Counted from the first letter of the stretch, positions 1 to 12,800 are shown. The stretch: DNA of 64,000 bases from Mytilus edulis (GCF_963676685.1 NC_092356.1:45161601-45225600); one strand, 5' to 3'. The notes: generated by a model not told the origin, from the letters alone. Numbers and translations are program-made.

Positions 1-175
1 GTCACTAGTGAGTCTTTTGTAGACGAAACGCGCGTCTGGTATTTATGATGAGTTTATTTGAAACCACTAGGTCGATGCCACTGCTGGCGGAGATTTATTT
101 CCCCGAGGGTATCACCAGCCCAGTAGTCAGCACTTCTGTGTTGACTTGAGCTATAATTATATATATAATTATAAA
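1..175 (+). repeat. Dispersed mussel-type repeat (GACGAAACGCGCGTCTGG family)
   Basis: The window opens inside a repeat whose core, TTTTGTAGACGAAACGCGCG, recurs at 34205-34260, with a more distant relative at 8990-9030. The text at 60-150 (CCCGAGGGTATCACCAGCCC) is a second conserved block that I recall from many mussel sequences. No coding potential is seen. The family assignment rests on internal copies plus memory; the outer boundary is unknown because the window starts here. Confidence 0.6.
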
Positions 176-437
176 TTAACTGTTAACAAAATGCCAATTT
201 GAATATAAACATAGATTTCAACAAGATCAATGTTCCTTAAGAAGATGTGAACATACAGGTTTGACCGGTTATCAAGATATCGACGTATCCTACAGGTGAA
301 CAAGGCATCCCATTCAAATTATAAAATGCAGTTTTCACGTGCTTCAAATTTGAGTACTTAAGTCCGGCGATTTGAACATTTTATTCACACTCTGTGAAGC
401 TGGTACGAAGACGATTATCGACATCAGGGTTATATAA

Positions 438-1358
438 GCTATTGGATGTCAGAGAGGCTACCATTATACTGTAGTCAGCAGACTTGTGCGGAAACACATT
501 CAAACCAATAACGTTAAAGACTTGCCAAGATAATTAGTAACATCCCAACGTGAAGACAGGGTACTGCAATGCCTGTCTAGACGAATGTAATTCGCAACAA
601 GTCCTGTTCATAAAAGAGAATGGTTAATTCATAGACAGCTATCAACTGTGAGGAACCGGTTAAAATCAGGACTGAAGTCAAGATGGGTAATAAGCTTTTA
701 AAAGACGTCCAATGTTAACTGACCGACATTAACAACTGCGTTTTGTATGGTGCTTCGCTCGTTGTGGTTGGAACTTGAAGATCTGGTGCAAGATCCATTG
801 TTCAGACAAGAGCCGGTTTCTTCTGCATGTAACAGATGGAAGATTGAGAGTTTGGAGATATAACAATACAGCATATACCACAAGTAACATCAAAGTAACT
901 GTACCTTACGGTGTAGGCTCTGTGATGGTTTTGGGATTTATCTCTCATGACTGCAAACTATACTTGGTCACTCTACGAGGAAACCATAGTTGTGATCAAT
1001 ACATCAGAGACGTTCTTCGGCCAGTAGTTGTACCTCATTTTGAGAACCACCTATTAGCTGCAATATCTGTTCTTATGGATGACAACGCTAGGCTGCATTT
1101 CTGCAAGGCGAAGCAGTAACTGCTCTTCCATTGCCTGTCATGAAATCGGATTTAAATCCCATAGAGCATATTTGGTACACGTTATGCCGTCGGGTCCAGG
1201 CAACCGAACCACCTGTACAAAATTTACGTCAGTTGGAAACACCGCTGCACCGAAAATGGCGGCAAATATCACAGCAGGAAATCAGACGACTAACTGGATG
1301 GATGAGACGTAAGGTGGATGCCTGCATCCAATCACGTGGTGGTTTTTCCCGATATTGA
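438..1358 (+). pseudogene. Decayed Tc1-like transposase
   Basis: This is a degenerate Tc1/mariner-superfamily DDE transposase, the enzyme that cuts and reinserts its own element. An N-terminal helix-turn-helix part is readable from 438 (VSRLVRKHIQTNNVKDLPR near 475-530). A long catalytic block runs 751-1115, with SDKSRFLLHVTDGRLRVWR, then SVMVLGFISHD, then MDDNAR. The C-terminal block at 1114-1358 has DLNPIEHIW and RRLTGWMRRKVDA and ends at a TGA. All three expected acidic positions (SDxS, DDNA, NPIE) remain. It is dead: in-frame stops lie at 531-533, 588-590 and 730-732. A frameshift lies near 700. A small deletion and frame change near 1108-1114 removes the stretch after DNARxH. Terminal inverted repeats are not evident. 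It is an old copy. Confidence 0.9.
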
Positions 1359-2820
1359 ATATTGAACAATGGGTTACGTTAACAGACTTACAATGGAAGT
1401 GCTCTAAGTGAAATGACATTAGTATCATGCATAACGAACTCAGACGGTCCATACTTAAAATGGACACGTTAAAGTGTTTAAACTGTACCAGTGGTTTTGT
1501 GACAATCTATTCATTAAATTGTCCTTTTTTGCAACTTGTTGTGTATTTCTTTAAACTAAAAAATATTTCCTTACAGTCTGCTTTACTAATAAAGGAACCA
1601 ATTGTCCAACGATCCCATGTCTCTTATCGTAATATTTGTCAATTCGTAAAAATCGTGGGGATGCTTGACTTTTGTCTTTGTGTATAGCTTATACCCCATG
1701 GAACTCCAAATTATTTTTTCCTCTAGAAGTCATTGAATATATGTAATACCACCAAATCATGGTACGTAACATCCGCTTGCATACGAAAATACTATAAGGT
1801 TAAAAAAATGGTCCCTTGAATTTTACAGTTGTGGTAAATTAATTCATCATTTTATTGTAGTATAACATTTTTGGGTCATAAACATGTATCTTCGGTATTT
1901 TGAGGTTACATGGTTGATGAAGCTTGTCCAAAACCTAAACAAATGGGGAAGGAGTAGGTCCTGTAAGATCCTTTTTTGGTTCCAAAATATAGCTGTTTTA
2001 CAAAATTGATAAAATGTTAACTTTTAGTTATTTTGCGGAAAGTAGAATGCTTCTGTTACATACATGTGTGTTGTTTTAGACAATACAAGGCACATATATC
2101 GGGTACTAACATTATAAAGTCATGATAAAATTTTCAAAATCTTCAAAATTTTAGTAGTTTAACTTAGTTAAATGTTTAGACAGTTCCCGTCTTAAATGAA
2201 AGTGGCCGCATTTGTGTTCAATACATTCTTAATATTGAAATGTAAGTTATGTTATGTTTTATAATACATGACATCTATAAGGTTGAGGATGAACTCAATG
2301 CCGCCACTTTCATTTTTGACAAAAACCATCTGACAAATGACAATTTTTGGCAGATTTAATAGGTATAAAACTACTTATTCATAGCCCTATTGCCTTCTAT
2401 GTTAAATTCTGCAATTTCAAGCATTAATGGCTACGTTGTGTTAAGTTAAAATGAAGTGGCAGTTATTTCATGTCAAAACTGTACTTTATACTGACTTGTG
2501 ATGAAAAATCACAATACCTTTATGTTCTTTCCGACAGGGCCTGAATTAGTGGTTCTATACCTACAACATAAGTCATACTTAAGCTAGAATCGGAGCGTTT
2601 TTAATGAGTAACTTAGTTAAAATCTTTCAAATAAATTAATTGAATCAATTGAAAAAGACACTTAAGTGTTTAAAAGTGTCCAACATATGTGGTCAGAAGA
2701 ACCTGAAATTTGAGGTCAAAATTGGCCCTGACTCCTTTGATAGGTTAACTGCTAGTGATGATTATTTTCTTATATGCAAAGAAATGTTATGTTATTTTTT
2801 TTAATTTGAAAGAAAGATAT
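1359..2820. other. Non-coding, AT-rich; fragments of dispersed repeats
   Basis: No gene is seen. The block 1745-1890 (ACCACCAAATCATGGTACGT ... AACATTTTTGGGTCATAAACAT) matches 52785-52905, so it is a dispersed repeat. At 2194-2212 and 2297-2316 there is a ~19-bp inverted repeat (AAATGAAAGTGGCCGCATT against its complement with one or two mismatches) around an ~85-bp loop, which may be a small MITE or a hairpin. Confidence 0.5.
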
Positions 2821-5277
2821 TAAATTCTGCACAATGTCTTAAAAAAAAGAGAAAAAATTATAAGAAGCGGCTGTTTCTCCTCTACAAGATCTATAGAGTC
2901 ATACCCCGTGACACCTTTCGTTATTTTTCACTAGAAGATTTGGAATAGGCCGACTCCCTGCTTTTTTGCCATTTTTTTTCCTGCAGATTTTGAGCTCTAG
3001 TTACGGATTTTTGAACATAGCACCCTTCGATATCTTGCGCAAAGGAAGCGCCTGTTTCTCCTCTACACGACCTATATATAAACATACCCCGTGACACACC
3101 TCATTATTTTTCTCTACAAGCCCTGGAATAGGCCGACTCTCTGTTTTTGTTTTTGTTTGCCATTTGTTTCAAATTTTGAGCTTTAGTTTCAGATTTTTGA
3201 ACATAGCGCCATTCAATACCTTACGCAAAAAAGCGCCTGTTTCTTCTCTACAAGACCTTTATAGTCATACCCCGTGACACTCCTCATTATTATTCACTAG
3301 AAGCCCTGGAATAGGCCGACTCCCTGTTTTTTTGGCCATTTTTTTCAAATTTTGAGCTCTAGTTTCAGAATTTTGCACAATGTTTTAAAAAAAGAGAGAA
3401 AATTAAAAGAAGCGCCTGTTTCTCCTCTACAAGACCTATATAATCATACCCGTGACACCCCCTCAATATTTTTCTCTAGAAGCCCTAAAATAAGCCGACC
3501 CCCCCCCCCCCTGTTTTTTGACATTTTTTTTTAAATTTTGAGCTTTAGTTTCTGATTTTTGAACATAGCGTCCTTCGATATCTGGCGCAGAAGAAGGGCC
3601 TGTTTCTCCTCAACACGACCTATATATTCATACCCCGTGACACCCCTCATTATTTTTCACTAGAAGTCCTGGTATAGGCCGACCCCCTTATTTTTTCCCC
3701 ATTTTTTTTCAAATTTTGAGCTCTAGTTTCAGATTTTTAAACATAGCGCCCTTCGATATTTGGCGCAAAAGAAGCGCCTGTTTCTCCTCTACACGCTCTT
3801 TTATATCATACCCCGTGACACCTCTCATTATTTTTCAATAGAAGCCCTGGAATAGGCCGGTTCACTGTTTTTTGCGATTTTTTTCAAAATTTGAGCTTTA
3901 GTTTCAGATTTTTGAACATAGCGCCTTTCGATACCTTGCGCAACAGAAGCGCCTGTTTCTCTTCTTCAAGACCTATATAGTCATACCCCGTGACACCCTT
4001 CATTATTTTTCTCTAGAAGCCCTGAAATAGGCCGATCTCCCTATTTTTTTGCCATTTTTTCAAATTTTGAGCTCTAGTTTCAGATTTTTGAACATAGCGC
4101 CCTTCGATACCTGGTGCAAAAGAAGCACCTGTTTCTCCTCAACACGACTTTCATAGTCATACCCCGTGACACCCTTCATTATTTTTCAATAGAAGCCTTG
4201 GAATAGGCCGACTCCCTGTTTTTTTGCCATTTTTTTCAAATTTTGAGCTTTAGTTTCAGGTTTTTGAACATAGCGCCTTTCGATAACTTGCGCAAAAGAA
4301 GCGCCTGTTTCTCCTCTACACGACCTATATAGTCATACCCCGTGACACCGCTCGTTATTTTTCACTAGAAGCCCTGGAATAGGCCGACTCCCTGTTTTTG
4401 GCCAATTTTTTTTTCAAATTTTGAGCTTTAGTTACAAGTTTTTGAACAAAGCGCCTTTCAATACCTTGCGCAAAAGAAGCGCCTGTTTCTTCTTTACAAA
4501 CTTACATAGTCATACCCGTGTCACCCCTTAATATTTTTCTCTAAAAGCACTGGAATTAGCCAACCCTCTTGTTTTTTGTCATTTTTTTTTAAATTATGAG
4601 CTCTAGTTTCAGATCTTTTATCATAGCGCTTTTTGATACCTTGCACAAAAGAAGCGCCTGCTTCTCCTCTACAAGACCTATATAGTCATACCACGTGATA
4701 CCCTCATCATTTTTCTCTAGAAGCCCTGGAATAGGCCGATCCCCCTATTTTTTTGTCATTTTTTTTTCAAATTATGAGCTCTAGTTTCAGATTTTTGAAC
4801 ATAGCGCCCTTCGATACCTGGCGCAAAAGAAGTGTCTTTTTCTACTCAACACGACCTTTATAGTCAGACCCCATGACACCCCTCGTTATTTTTTCACTGG
4901 AAGCCCTCGTATAGGCCGACCCCCCTATTTTTTTGCAATTTTTTTTCAAATTTTGAGCTCTAGTTTCAGATTTTTAAACATAGCGCCCTTCGATACCTGG
5001 CGCAAAAGAAGTGCCTGTTTCTCCTCTACACGACCTTTAAAATCATACCCCGTGACACCCCTCATTATTTTTCAATAGAAGCCCTGGAATAGGCCCTCTC
5101 TCTGTTTTTTTCCATTTTTTTCAAATTTTGAGCTTTAGTTTCAGACTTTTGAACTTAGCGCTTTTCGATACCTTGCGTTAAAGAAGCGCATGTTTCTCCT
5201 CTACAAGACCTATATAGTCATACCCAGTGACACCCCTCATTATTTTTCTCTAGAAGCCCTGGAATAAGTCGACCCCG
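2821..5277. repeat. Satellite-like tandem array, ~178-bp unit, about 14 copies
   Basis: The phrase GCGCCTGTTTCTCCTCTAC (with variants) recurs at about 2866, 3048, 3233, 3412, 3596, 3774, 3949, 4125, 4301, 4479, 4654, 4832, 5011 and 5186, a spacing of 175-185 bp. Each unit also carries ATAGTCATACCCCGTGACAC, TAGAAGCCCTGGAATAGGCC, a poly-T tract, and TTTTGAGCTCTAGTTTCAG. Units differ by about 10-15 percent. GAGCTC and GAGCTT variants alternate through the first eight units, suggesting a dimer. The units starting at 2866 and 3412 are preceded by a different spacer (ACAATGTTTTAAAAAAAGAG), three units apart. No coding potential. Confidence 0.95.
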
Positions 5278-5282
5278 TTTCT

Positions 5283-6115
5283 GCATATGTGCAGAGATGC
5301 AACTAATCGTCGGACCCGTCGGACCTAAGGGGCAGAATTTATGCAGGTCCGGCAAAACTTGTAGCTGTGCAGGACCTGATGGCCGGCAATATTTAAGTCC
5401 GCTTGGGTCCGCCAAAACTGAAATCCCCGTCGGCCCCGGCAGAGTATTTTGTTTATAAAATTGCGATCATCTTTAATAAAAGTAAATGTCCTGTTCCCCC
5501 GCATTTTCTAACTCCGGGAACCAGTATTTCCGCTCAGTAATAGTCTTTCGTACCTTGTCCATCTCGCCCCGAACAATTCTCCGTATTTCCGTCATGTTTT
5601 TTGTTTTAGAAATTCGCTCTCTAGGAAGGAGGTCTATTAAGCATAGTTGATAAGTTCAGGAAATATGTCATGGCCGATAAAATTTGTAAGTGGGTCGAAA
5701 CCCGGTAAAAGACCAAACCAGTCACCTATTCAAGTTGATAAAGCTGTAAAGACGAATGAATCTGGGAGTAATAATGATTCTGACTATGAGTCAGATTTTG
5801 AATTTGAACAGAATGAAACTACCAATGACTATCTTGTTTCCAAGTACTCTTGTGAAGAATAACTTTTAATCAGATCAATATTATGTAATGTATTATTCAA
5901 TAAACTACAATTGTTATGAATCACAGGTTATTTTAAAATAATAATAATATCAACAAAATCAAAATTAACGTTTGTTCAATAGCATAATTTCATTTGATTT
6001 TTGAGTGAAAATATGGGTCTGGCAGAAATTTGATGGGTCTGGCAAAACTTGGTACCCTGTAGGCCCCATTGTCTGACAGGAAAAAAAAACTGTTTGCATC
6101 TCTGTTATGTGTATG
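5283..6115. mobile_element. Small element with terminal inverted repeats and an internal ORF
   Basis: The left end (GCATATGTGCAGAGATGCAA at 5283-5302) is an imperfect inverted match of 6092-6115; the shared core is CAGAGATGCAA. Inside the ends there is also a direct repeat of about 43 bp: GGTCCGGCAAAACTTGTAGC at 5346 and GGTCTGGCAAAACTTGGTAC near 6035. Between them lie a short ORF (5647-5862) and a polyadenylation signal (5899). No target-site duplication is obvious, and the left end abuts the satellite array. It could be a non-autonomous transposon or a retrocopy trapped between repeats. Confidence 0.5.
5647..5862 (+). CDS. Unrecognised small acidic protein (71 codons)
   Basis: An intronless ORF of 71 codons starting MISSGNMSWPIKFVSGSKPG. 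A second in-frame ATG (residue 7, before SWPIKF) could also be the start. The N-terminal third is basic (KPGKRPNQ). The middle and end are acidic and Asn/Ser-rich (SGSNNDSDYESDFEFEQNET). No membrane segment or signal peptide is visible. An AATAAA lies 37 bp after the stop (5899-5904), which gives it the look of a short mRNA or a processed retrocopy. It sits in the middle of the element at 5283-6115. I do not recognise the family, and the ORF is short enough to be chance. Confidence 0.35.
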   Translation: MISSGNMSWPIKFVSGSKPGKRPNQSPIQVDKAVKTNESGSNNDSDYESDFEFEQNETTNDYLVSKYSCEE

Positions 6116-6528
6116 TTAATTTAATTAAACAATGACATCAAAGGTGCTATATTTTACAGGGTAGGACTACTTTTACATACATTCTAAATTGAAGTGGGTG
6201 CATTGGTGGCAATACACCTTCAAATAATCCATTGATAGATGCAGAGTTATTGTGGTACTGAATATTAGCCTAAAAAGAGGTGTGACTTGTTTTATCAATG
6301 GATGGGATAAAAACCATTTCAAAATTGCTATATTTTGACGGATTTTCTGTCTTTTAGAATATTTTTTTATTTAACGGCCGCTGTTGTCTTATTCTGTTTT
6401 CTGGTTTTTCGATATATCGCCTAATTGTTTGCTGGCTTATTGTTCGTTAATAGCTATTGTTCGCTAGCTTCAGCCTGGTAACACGTGTTTACGGTAAACA
6501 AACATTTGACCCATGTGACCAATGATTT
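6116..6528. other. Non-coding spacer
   Basis: AT-rich sequence between two elements. No ORF, repeat or regulatory site that I can support. Confidence 0.4.
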
Positions 6529-7516
6529 CCCTTATGAAATTTAAAATATTGCTGCAGCATTGCCGCAGCATTGCGGCTTTAAAGCTGCAACCTAATCAGG
6601 TTGCCAGAGGATTGTTGCCGGAGTAGTGCCGGATGATGCTGCTAGCGGCATTGTTCTGGCATCATTGCGACACTAATTCCTTTCAAAATTAATAAGCACC
6701 ACAATATAGCCAGAAAATTTGATGATGTCATTTCCTGCGTTTTTAGCTATTCCCTGTACTAGTGTGTTAGAAATCCACCATGTTGCTTGTGATTATAATT
6801 GTATTGAAGAATTTGGTGTTCTAGCTGGGTTTTTTTTTTGGAAGATTTGAAGACTTGTAAGTAAACTCATATATCAAGTAATTGCATGTATAGAAAAGAT
6901 CAATCTTACATTGTGTTTTTCAATAACATGGCCTCATCTGAGTTCACTATACATGTATCGGTGAAGTTTGTGTTGGTTTTTTTTGCAGCAGTTTAATTGC
7001 ATATACTTGTAGTTTGGTAAATAACACAATATTATTTGCTAAACTTAGGGCACATTAAAAATTTTCATTTTTTTTATGCAGATACCGCTGACATTTATTT
7101 TATGTGCCTGTGCATACAAATTTATAATGCATGAATGCATGTCATATATATGCATTGACAACTTGTTTTTGCCGGCACAATACATTTTATACAAAGCACG
7201 GCCTATTCGCATGTTTTGTCACTAAAATGATGCAAGAATATAGCCGTATTAGCGCCGCAACAGCGCCACAATCATAATGCCAGAAAACTAATTTGCATAC
7301 GAAATACGCTATAGCCGCATCAGTGCTGCAACATGATGCCAGAATATTGCCGCAACGATGCCAGAATATAGCCGCAATTATGGTGCCAGAAAACTAATTT
7401 GCATACGAAATATGCTATCGCTGCATCGAAGCCGCAACAGTTTGCAGCAACAAAGCCGCAGCATATCCATACTGCTGCCGCAACTATATGCCAGAGGGCT
7501 TATATTTCCATAAGGG
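6529..7516. mobile_element. Non-autonomous DNA element with CCCTTATG ends
   Basis: The left end is CCCTTATGAAAT and the right end is its complement, ATTTCCATAAGGG. TTAA follows the right end (7517-7520); the left flank reads ATTT rather than TTAA. The interior is built from degenerate repeats of GCCAGAATATAGCCGCAA and TTGCCGCAGCATTGC, and the phrase GCCAGAAAACTAATTTGCAT occurs twice (about 7282 and 7387). No transposase remains. A TTAA-targeting (piggyBac-like) origin is a possibility, not a demonstration. Confidence 0.5.
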
Positions 7517-7520
7517 TTAA

Positions 7521-8859
7521 ATAAACATATATTTACCTGTACAGAAAACCGGTTAAATGTCATCGAAAGGTACATGAATGGAAAGTGTGTGAACTACTAT
7601 AATAATTGATTGTGGTATTTGTACTTCGGTAAGGAATTTTATTTCTGGTTTCAACGACAGATTTATGACTAATATTTTATTTCTAGCTGCAATGCTTTGA
7701 TTTCTATATTTACCTTTGCATATGTTGCTTTCATCATGTTCATGTCTTCAGTTTTCTTGTACAATCTTACTTCACAAATGATGAATGGACAATGCGAGTA
7801 CGCTATAATCGCTATTGACATTTTTGTTGAGAAGTGTTCTTCATTTAAATTTTAAAAAAGTGTCAACAGTTCCATAATATTGAAAACGACAACATGTATT
7901 TCATGAAGATAACAGTAAACGAATACTTAGTCTATGTTAACATTTATACACATTGCTCACTGCGATCTATAGAGCTACTAATTATTATTTATTTTCCCAT
8001 TTTAAAAATATTCGCGAAAATTAAAAGAAAATGACAAGAATACGGCTAAAAAAATCAGTTAGAAAGCTTTTGTTTGACTATTTTTCATAATTATATATAA
8101 ATATATTCATCCAATATGCTTTATTTATAATTGGGTTATCAAGTGCAACGTATGCAATAAATATAGAATTATAGTTCGTTCATTTCGTCTAACATGTTCA
8201 TAACCAATGAACTATAAACTGATCTTATCTTTGTATTGTGATTTAGTACATTTTATTATAAATCATGTGTTAAAATTCGTTATTGAAAAGTTACATTAAC
8301 ATTTCATAGGATAAAATATAAAACAAATGTGTAAAAATAATGCCGACTTTGGACGAACTTTTCTCTTTTTTTGTTTTTTATTCCCTTCAGATAAAACAGC
8401 GAGGTAAAAAAAATAATTTCTTATTACAAAATGTCGTTCTTGTTTTGTGTATCGTCCACTTAAAAAACACTAGGTCAAATACCAAGTATGAGAACGCACT
8501 GGAACAACTATTTGACATTTTGTTGCTCCAGATATGGTAATGTTTTGTAATATTATTGCCCTTGCGCCTACTTTTAGATACAATGAGTATATATTCAACC
8601 TTACAACTATACAATTTCAATTATGTTTATAATATCTATTTACACTTTTGAGTAATCGACGCACTTCAGTTTTCTTTTTGTTTGTACAAAATACTAAGTT
8701 TTAATGTTTCACTTTTTGTTATGCATAATCTTTTTTAAGAGTGTACTATACGGTACGTTTAGACCGTACAGTGAGTGACCACATCAACATACGAATTTTG
8801 TGTTATTAAAATTTGCTTTTTAAAAAATGTTTGAAATTATTTAAAATTAAGGAATGTAT
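7521..8859. other. Non-coding, AT-rich
   Basis: No exon-like coding stretch is seen. Short ORFs here are AT-rich chance frames without recognisable domains. Confidence 0.4.
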
Positions 8860-9055
8860 CCCCTCGTGCAAAGCTCTTCCTTGTCCGGCTATTGCTGTAG
8901 TTTCTTTTTGTCCTTTTTGGTTTATAGCTCTTCGTCCCTTTAACAAGCTTTGAATTTTAAAATATTTGACCTCAATCATCACCGAGTGAAGAGACATTGA
9001 TTGTCGAAATGCGCATCTGGTACATAAAAATCGGTACCGTTTATGTTGTTACATC
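8860..9055. repeat. Dispersed repeat (TGTCGAAATGCGCATCTGGT family)
   Basis: Contains GATTGTCGAAATGCGCATCT at about 9000, a phrase I recall as very common in mussel DNA and related to the core of the repeats at 1-60 and 34205. The upstream part (TTTATAGCTCTTCGTCCC) belongs to the same repeat. Not coding. Confidence 0.5.
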
Positions 9056-9479
9056 TCCTTCCTACCTTCAAAAACATTCATTTTTTTGTAACCAATCAAT
9101 ATAACGTTTTGACCAAAGTAAAATCAAATGTATGTACGTATCAATTTCGTGTGTTTGTCCAATTGATCAGACGTATTTCAAAATCAATAAATTATATAGT
9201 CTAGTTTGAATATAAACAATTATCATACATTTTGATTCCTGAAATTCTTTACACCAACTTAATTTTTTTTTAATTAATATGAATTTAAATTATTCAACTG
9301 TTATCAAATGCGCTAACTGGTGAACCTTTAATTTGCTACACTATTGCTTTCGGCTAAAATGTGTTTGTTTATCTTTAATTTAACAGGCGATTTGTAGAAA
9401 CAATAAAAAAAGTGTTTCTTTTCATGCAAGCCTCTCCGATTTCATGACAGATATCGTATGATGTCGTATTTTCCCTGCA

Positions 9480-9583
9480 GCTTTTAACTTTAAATATTTC
9501 TGTTTAAACTTTCTTAATTCAAATGGCCCTAAAGATCACAATGAAAACAAAGTAAAGAGGGTCATAGATTATACCACTACTAG
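9480..9583 (+). other. Possible 5' untranslated exon of the scramblase gene
   Basis: A good splice donor, CTACTAG|GTAAGTTTG, lies at 9583/9584, 229 bp upstream of the acceptor of the first coding exon (9812/9813). No open frame continues into the next exon, so if transcribed this is 5' UTR. The transcription start is not visible. Confidence 0.4.
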
Positions 9584-9852
9584 GTAAGTTTGTAATTTAT
9601 AGTATATCGCAAAATTGCCTCAAATGTATACATAAAGTAATTTAACTTAAAAGTATAACAAAATAACAAAAGCTTCTAGTAGTGTTATTGCAATTTGTTT
9701 TTATTTTCACTCATGAGGACACATTCAACTATAATTAACCGTTCCCCCAATTTTTAAAAGCATACAACAAACTTGTAATTGTGTCTTTTTCTTATTTCCT
9801 TTTTCCAAGCAGTGGTTTGACCTGTTACTCCATCACCACGAATTAAATCAGG

Positions 9853-12800
9853 ATGCAGATGTCAGAGGTTATTCTCAACCAGCCGGGTAAGTTTTCTTTA
9901 TTATTTAAAAAACACGAAAAGGTTCATACGCACACTATAAAATAAATGTTGCGATTCATGATGATAATTGACACAAACATCTCTTGATTTGAGGTCATAA
10001 GTTCAATTCATGATAAAATATATAGAACTCGATTTAAAGACAAGAAACTCAACTATTTAGGTACAATTTTGATTGCTCAATCATGTTTTGCGAGTTCGTC
10101 TTTTAAGGAAGCACATCCACATAAATGATGTACTTCCCACAAAACAGTTGTGTATATTTATCAACAATGAATCACACCTTATGAGTTTGACTGTCCTTCT
10201 GGTATCTTTCGACCCTCTTTTATCCTGCTTACATTTTATCTGTTTTGAGGACGTAATTGTTACTTAACAGCCTTATCAATACATGTTGGGTTGATGTTTA
10301 GACGAGTTATATATATATATAACATCTCCATGCCTTATATATCATGTACTGTAGTACGCCGCTAGATTAAAACTGACGAGGAAAGGTAACACACGGCCAC
10401 CGAAAGCTTTATTATTGTGAAGCCCAGGTGGTTGTGTGGTCTAGCGGGACGGCTACAGTGCAGGCGATTTGGTGTCACGATATCTCAGTAGCATGGGTTC
10501 GAATCCCGGCGAGGGAAGAACAAAAATATTGCGTAAGCAAATTTACAGATCTAACATTGTTGGGTTGATGTTTAGACGAGTTGTATATATAAATAAAATT
10601 AAATTTCAAAATGCTCTTAACGTCCTTTTATTCTCTACATTTTTCTCCAACCGGTTTCACATCTTTGTGATAATCATAGGTGAATGTAACTGTAACACAG
10701 AATTCAATTTTTAATATATATATATGTGTGTTTTTCAGGACAAGCTAAAAAAGGATTTCCAGACAGTGGTGTAGCCCCTCCCCCAGGATGTCCCCCTGGA
10801 CTGGAATATTTGGCTCAGATGGAGGAGATATATGTCAATCAGAAAGTCGATCTTTTAGAAAGTAGGTTCATGAATAAACTTTGTTAGTTATAGAAATTAG
10901 ACGAGAAGGTTGAAAAGAGTTGACATAGGACAAATCATCTTTTCAATCAGTCAACTACTGTAGTCTGCAACTCTTTTGACACATTCAAGTGTGAGTTGCA
11001 GAAGACAAAGATGTATTAAGAAATGTGTTATACTATTTTTAACTGCACTATGTATATTGGTTTGTCTGCACCACACATCAGTTCGAAAATACACCAGATG
11101 GTGATCTTAACTATATATGGAAGAAAAGGATAAAAAAATCAACCGTTATATTAACTTAGTATAAAGATTTGTAATTAATATGTACTATAGGTTTTCTTGT
11201 GAAAGCAATTCAAACATTCACGCGCGCTATTGTAGATTTGTGTGTGCATTTGATTTGAAAATATTTCGTTTGGAACTAGATTGAGAGTGAATTTAATAAA
11301 AGTCAAAGGGTAACCAAGTAGATTATGTGTGTAATTATCTCGGAGGAATCACTTTGATTTTGAGTTCGTTGTTTCATGAATCAGTTAGGAGGATTTTTAG
11401 TTAAAATGGTTTTACGTTATCATATTGAACCTCTTTTATTGTAATTGCTTGCTTGTCGTTTCTTTTATCTTGGAGGCTGAAGGGTGACGAATAGTTGTTA
11501 TAAAATCTAAAGCTGGTGGTCCCTGTCTTTTTGTTAATCATTTTCTTTTTCATTTATGATCTGAATACTACTTTATTTATTACATATTTTCCCTCTCTTA
11601 CAGTGATAACGGATTCAGCAATAGAAATTCCAAACCGGTATAGCATAGAAAACAGCAGTGGGCAGAGAGCATATTTTGCACAAGAAGGTGAAATAACCTG
11701 TTGATAACACAAACATCTTTAAAAATAAAGTTAACATATAGTTTGAAAAGAACACTGACCATTTCTAAAACTACATTGTCATCGTAAAAATAATAAAATA
11801 GGCGGGTATGAATTATATGAACACCTATCCAGTTTCTTTATAACTTTCAAGCTTTATTTCCCATTTATAAGTCAAAGAAAGTACAAAGAACAATTGATCA
11901 TTTCAATTCTGAACTTTGTAGGAACATTGCAGGTAAAAGAAACGGTTGACATGTTTTCTCTAATTTTCAGAGTTTTACTCATTTTGGAGAAATATGAATA
12001 ACTTATTGAAATTTCTTCCTATTTTTTTTTCAGAATCAGAGTGTTGTAATCGAATGTGTTGTGGTCCAGATCGAGGCTTTATTATGCATATAACAACGAA
12101 TGACGGCAGGGTAAGAATTTTTTTTAAACTATAATTGGTAAACACATAAAAAGGGGTATGTAAATGGTTTCGTCAATATTGGCGTGATATAGAAACAAAT
12201 TCGAACGAAATATAGAGTTTTAGTCCAAAGGGTATTTGGATTTGCCCAATCCAGGACCACTAAATGCTAACAAGCTAGAACGAAATATCCCAAACGTAAG
12301 ACCATTTGCATTTCCAAAACATGAAACAAGTAAAAAAATCAGCTTCAAAACGTAAGAAATCGAATTAGTATGTTTTATGAACAATGGACATGATGTTAGA
12401 AATAGAAGTTAAGTTTACTTAACTACGATTCGGACACTTTCGTTTTACTCTTCATAACGCACGGTTATATACTATAAAAGTAAGTGTATGAATCGACATT
12501 TTTTTACAGGAAGTTATAATTCGTTGTGAAAGAAAATTTAAATGGTGTGCAGGGTGTTGCTGGTGTGCAGATAGTGAGACATGTGGATGGGAAATGACAG
12601 TTGAGGCTCCAATAGGGACTGTTGTAGGGTATATAAGACAACAGTAAGTAAGGGTTTTTTTCAGAAGAAAAATCTTTTCAAGTGACAATACAAGGTACCA
12701 TTGAAAAAGGTACCATTGAAAGATCTTTTTATTTTAAAATGTTTTGAACTTAGATCGCAAAAACTTTTATTGTATTCTTTTCAGATAACTTTGTGAATAT

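Noticed and set aside
10415..10520. Functional tRNA (Leu/Ser-like) gene
   Set aside because: The B box is excellent, but it lies in a gene intron, has a SINE-type tail and no clear terminator after the acceptor stem.
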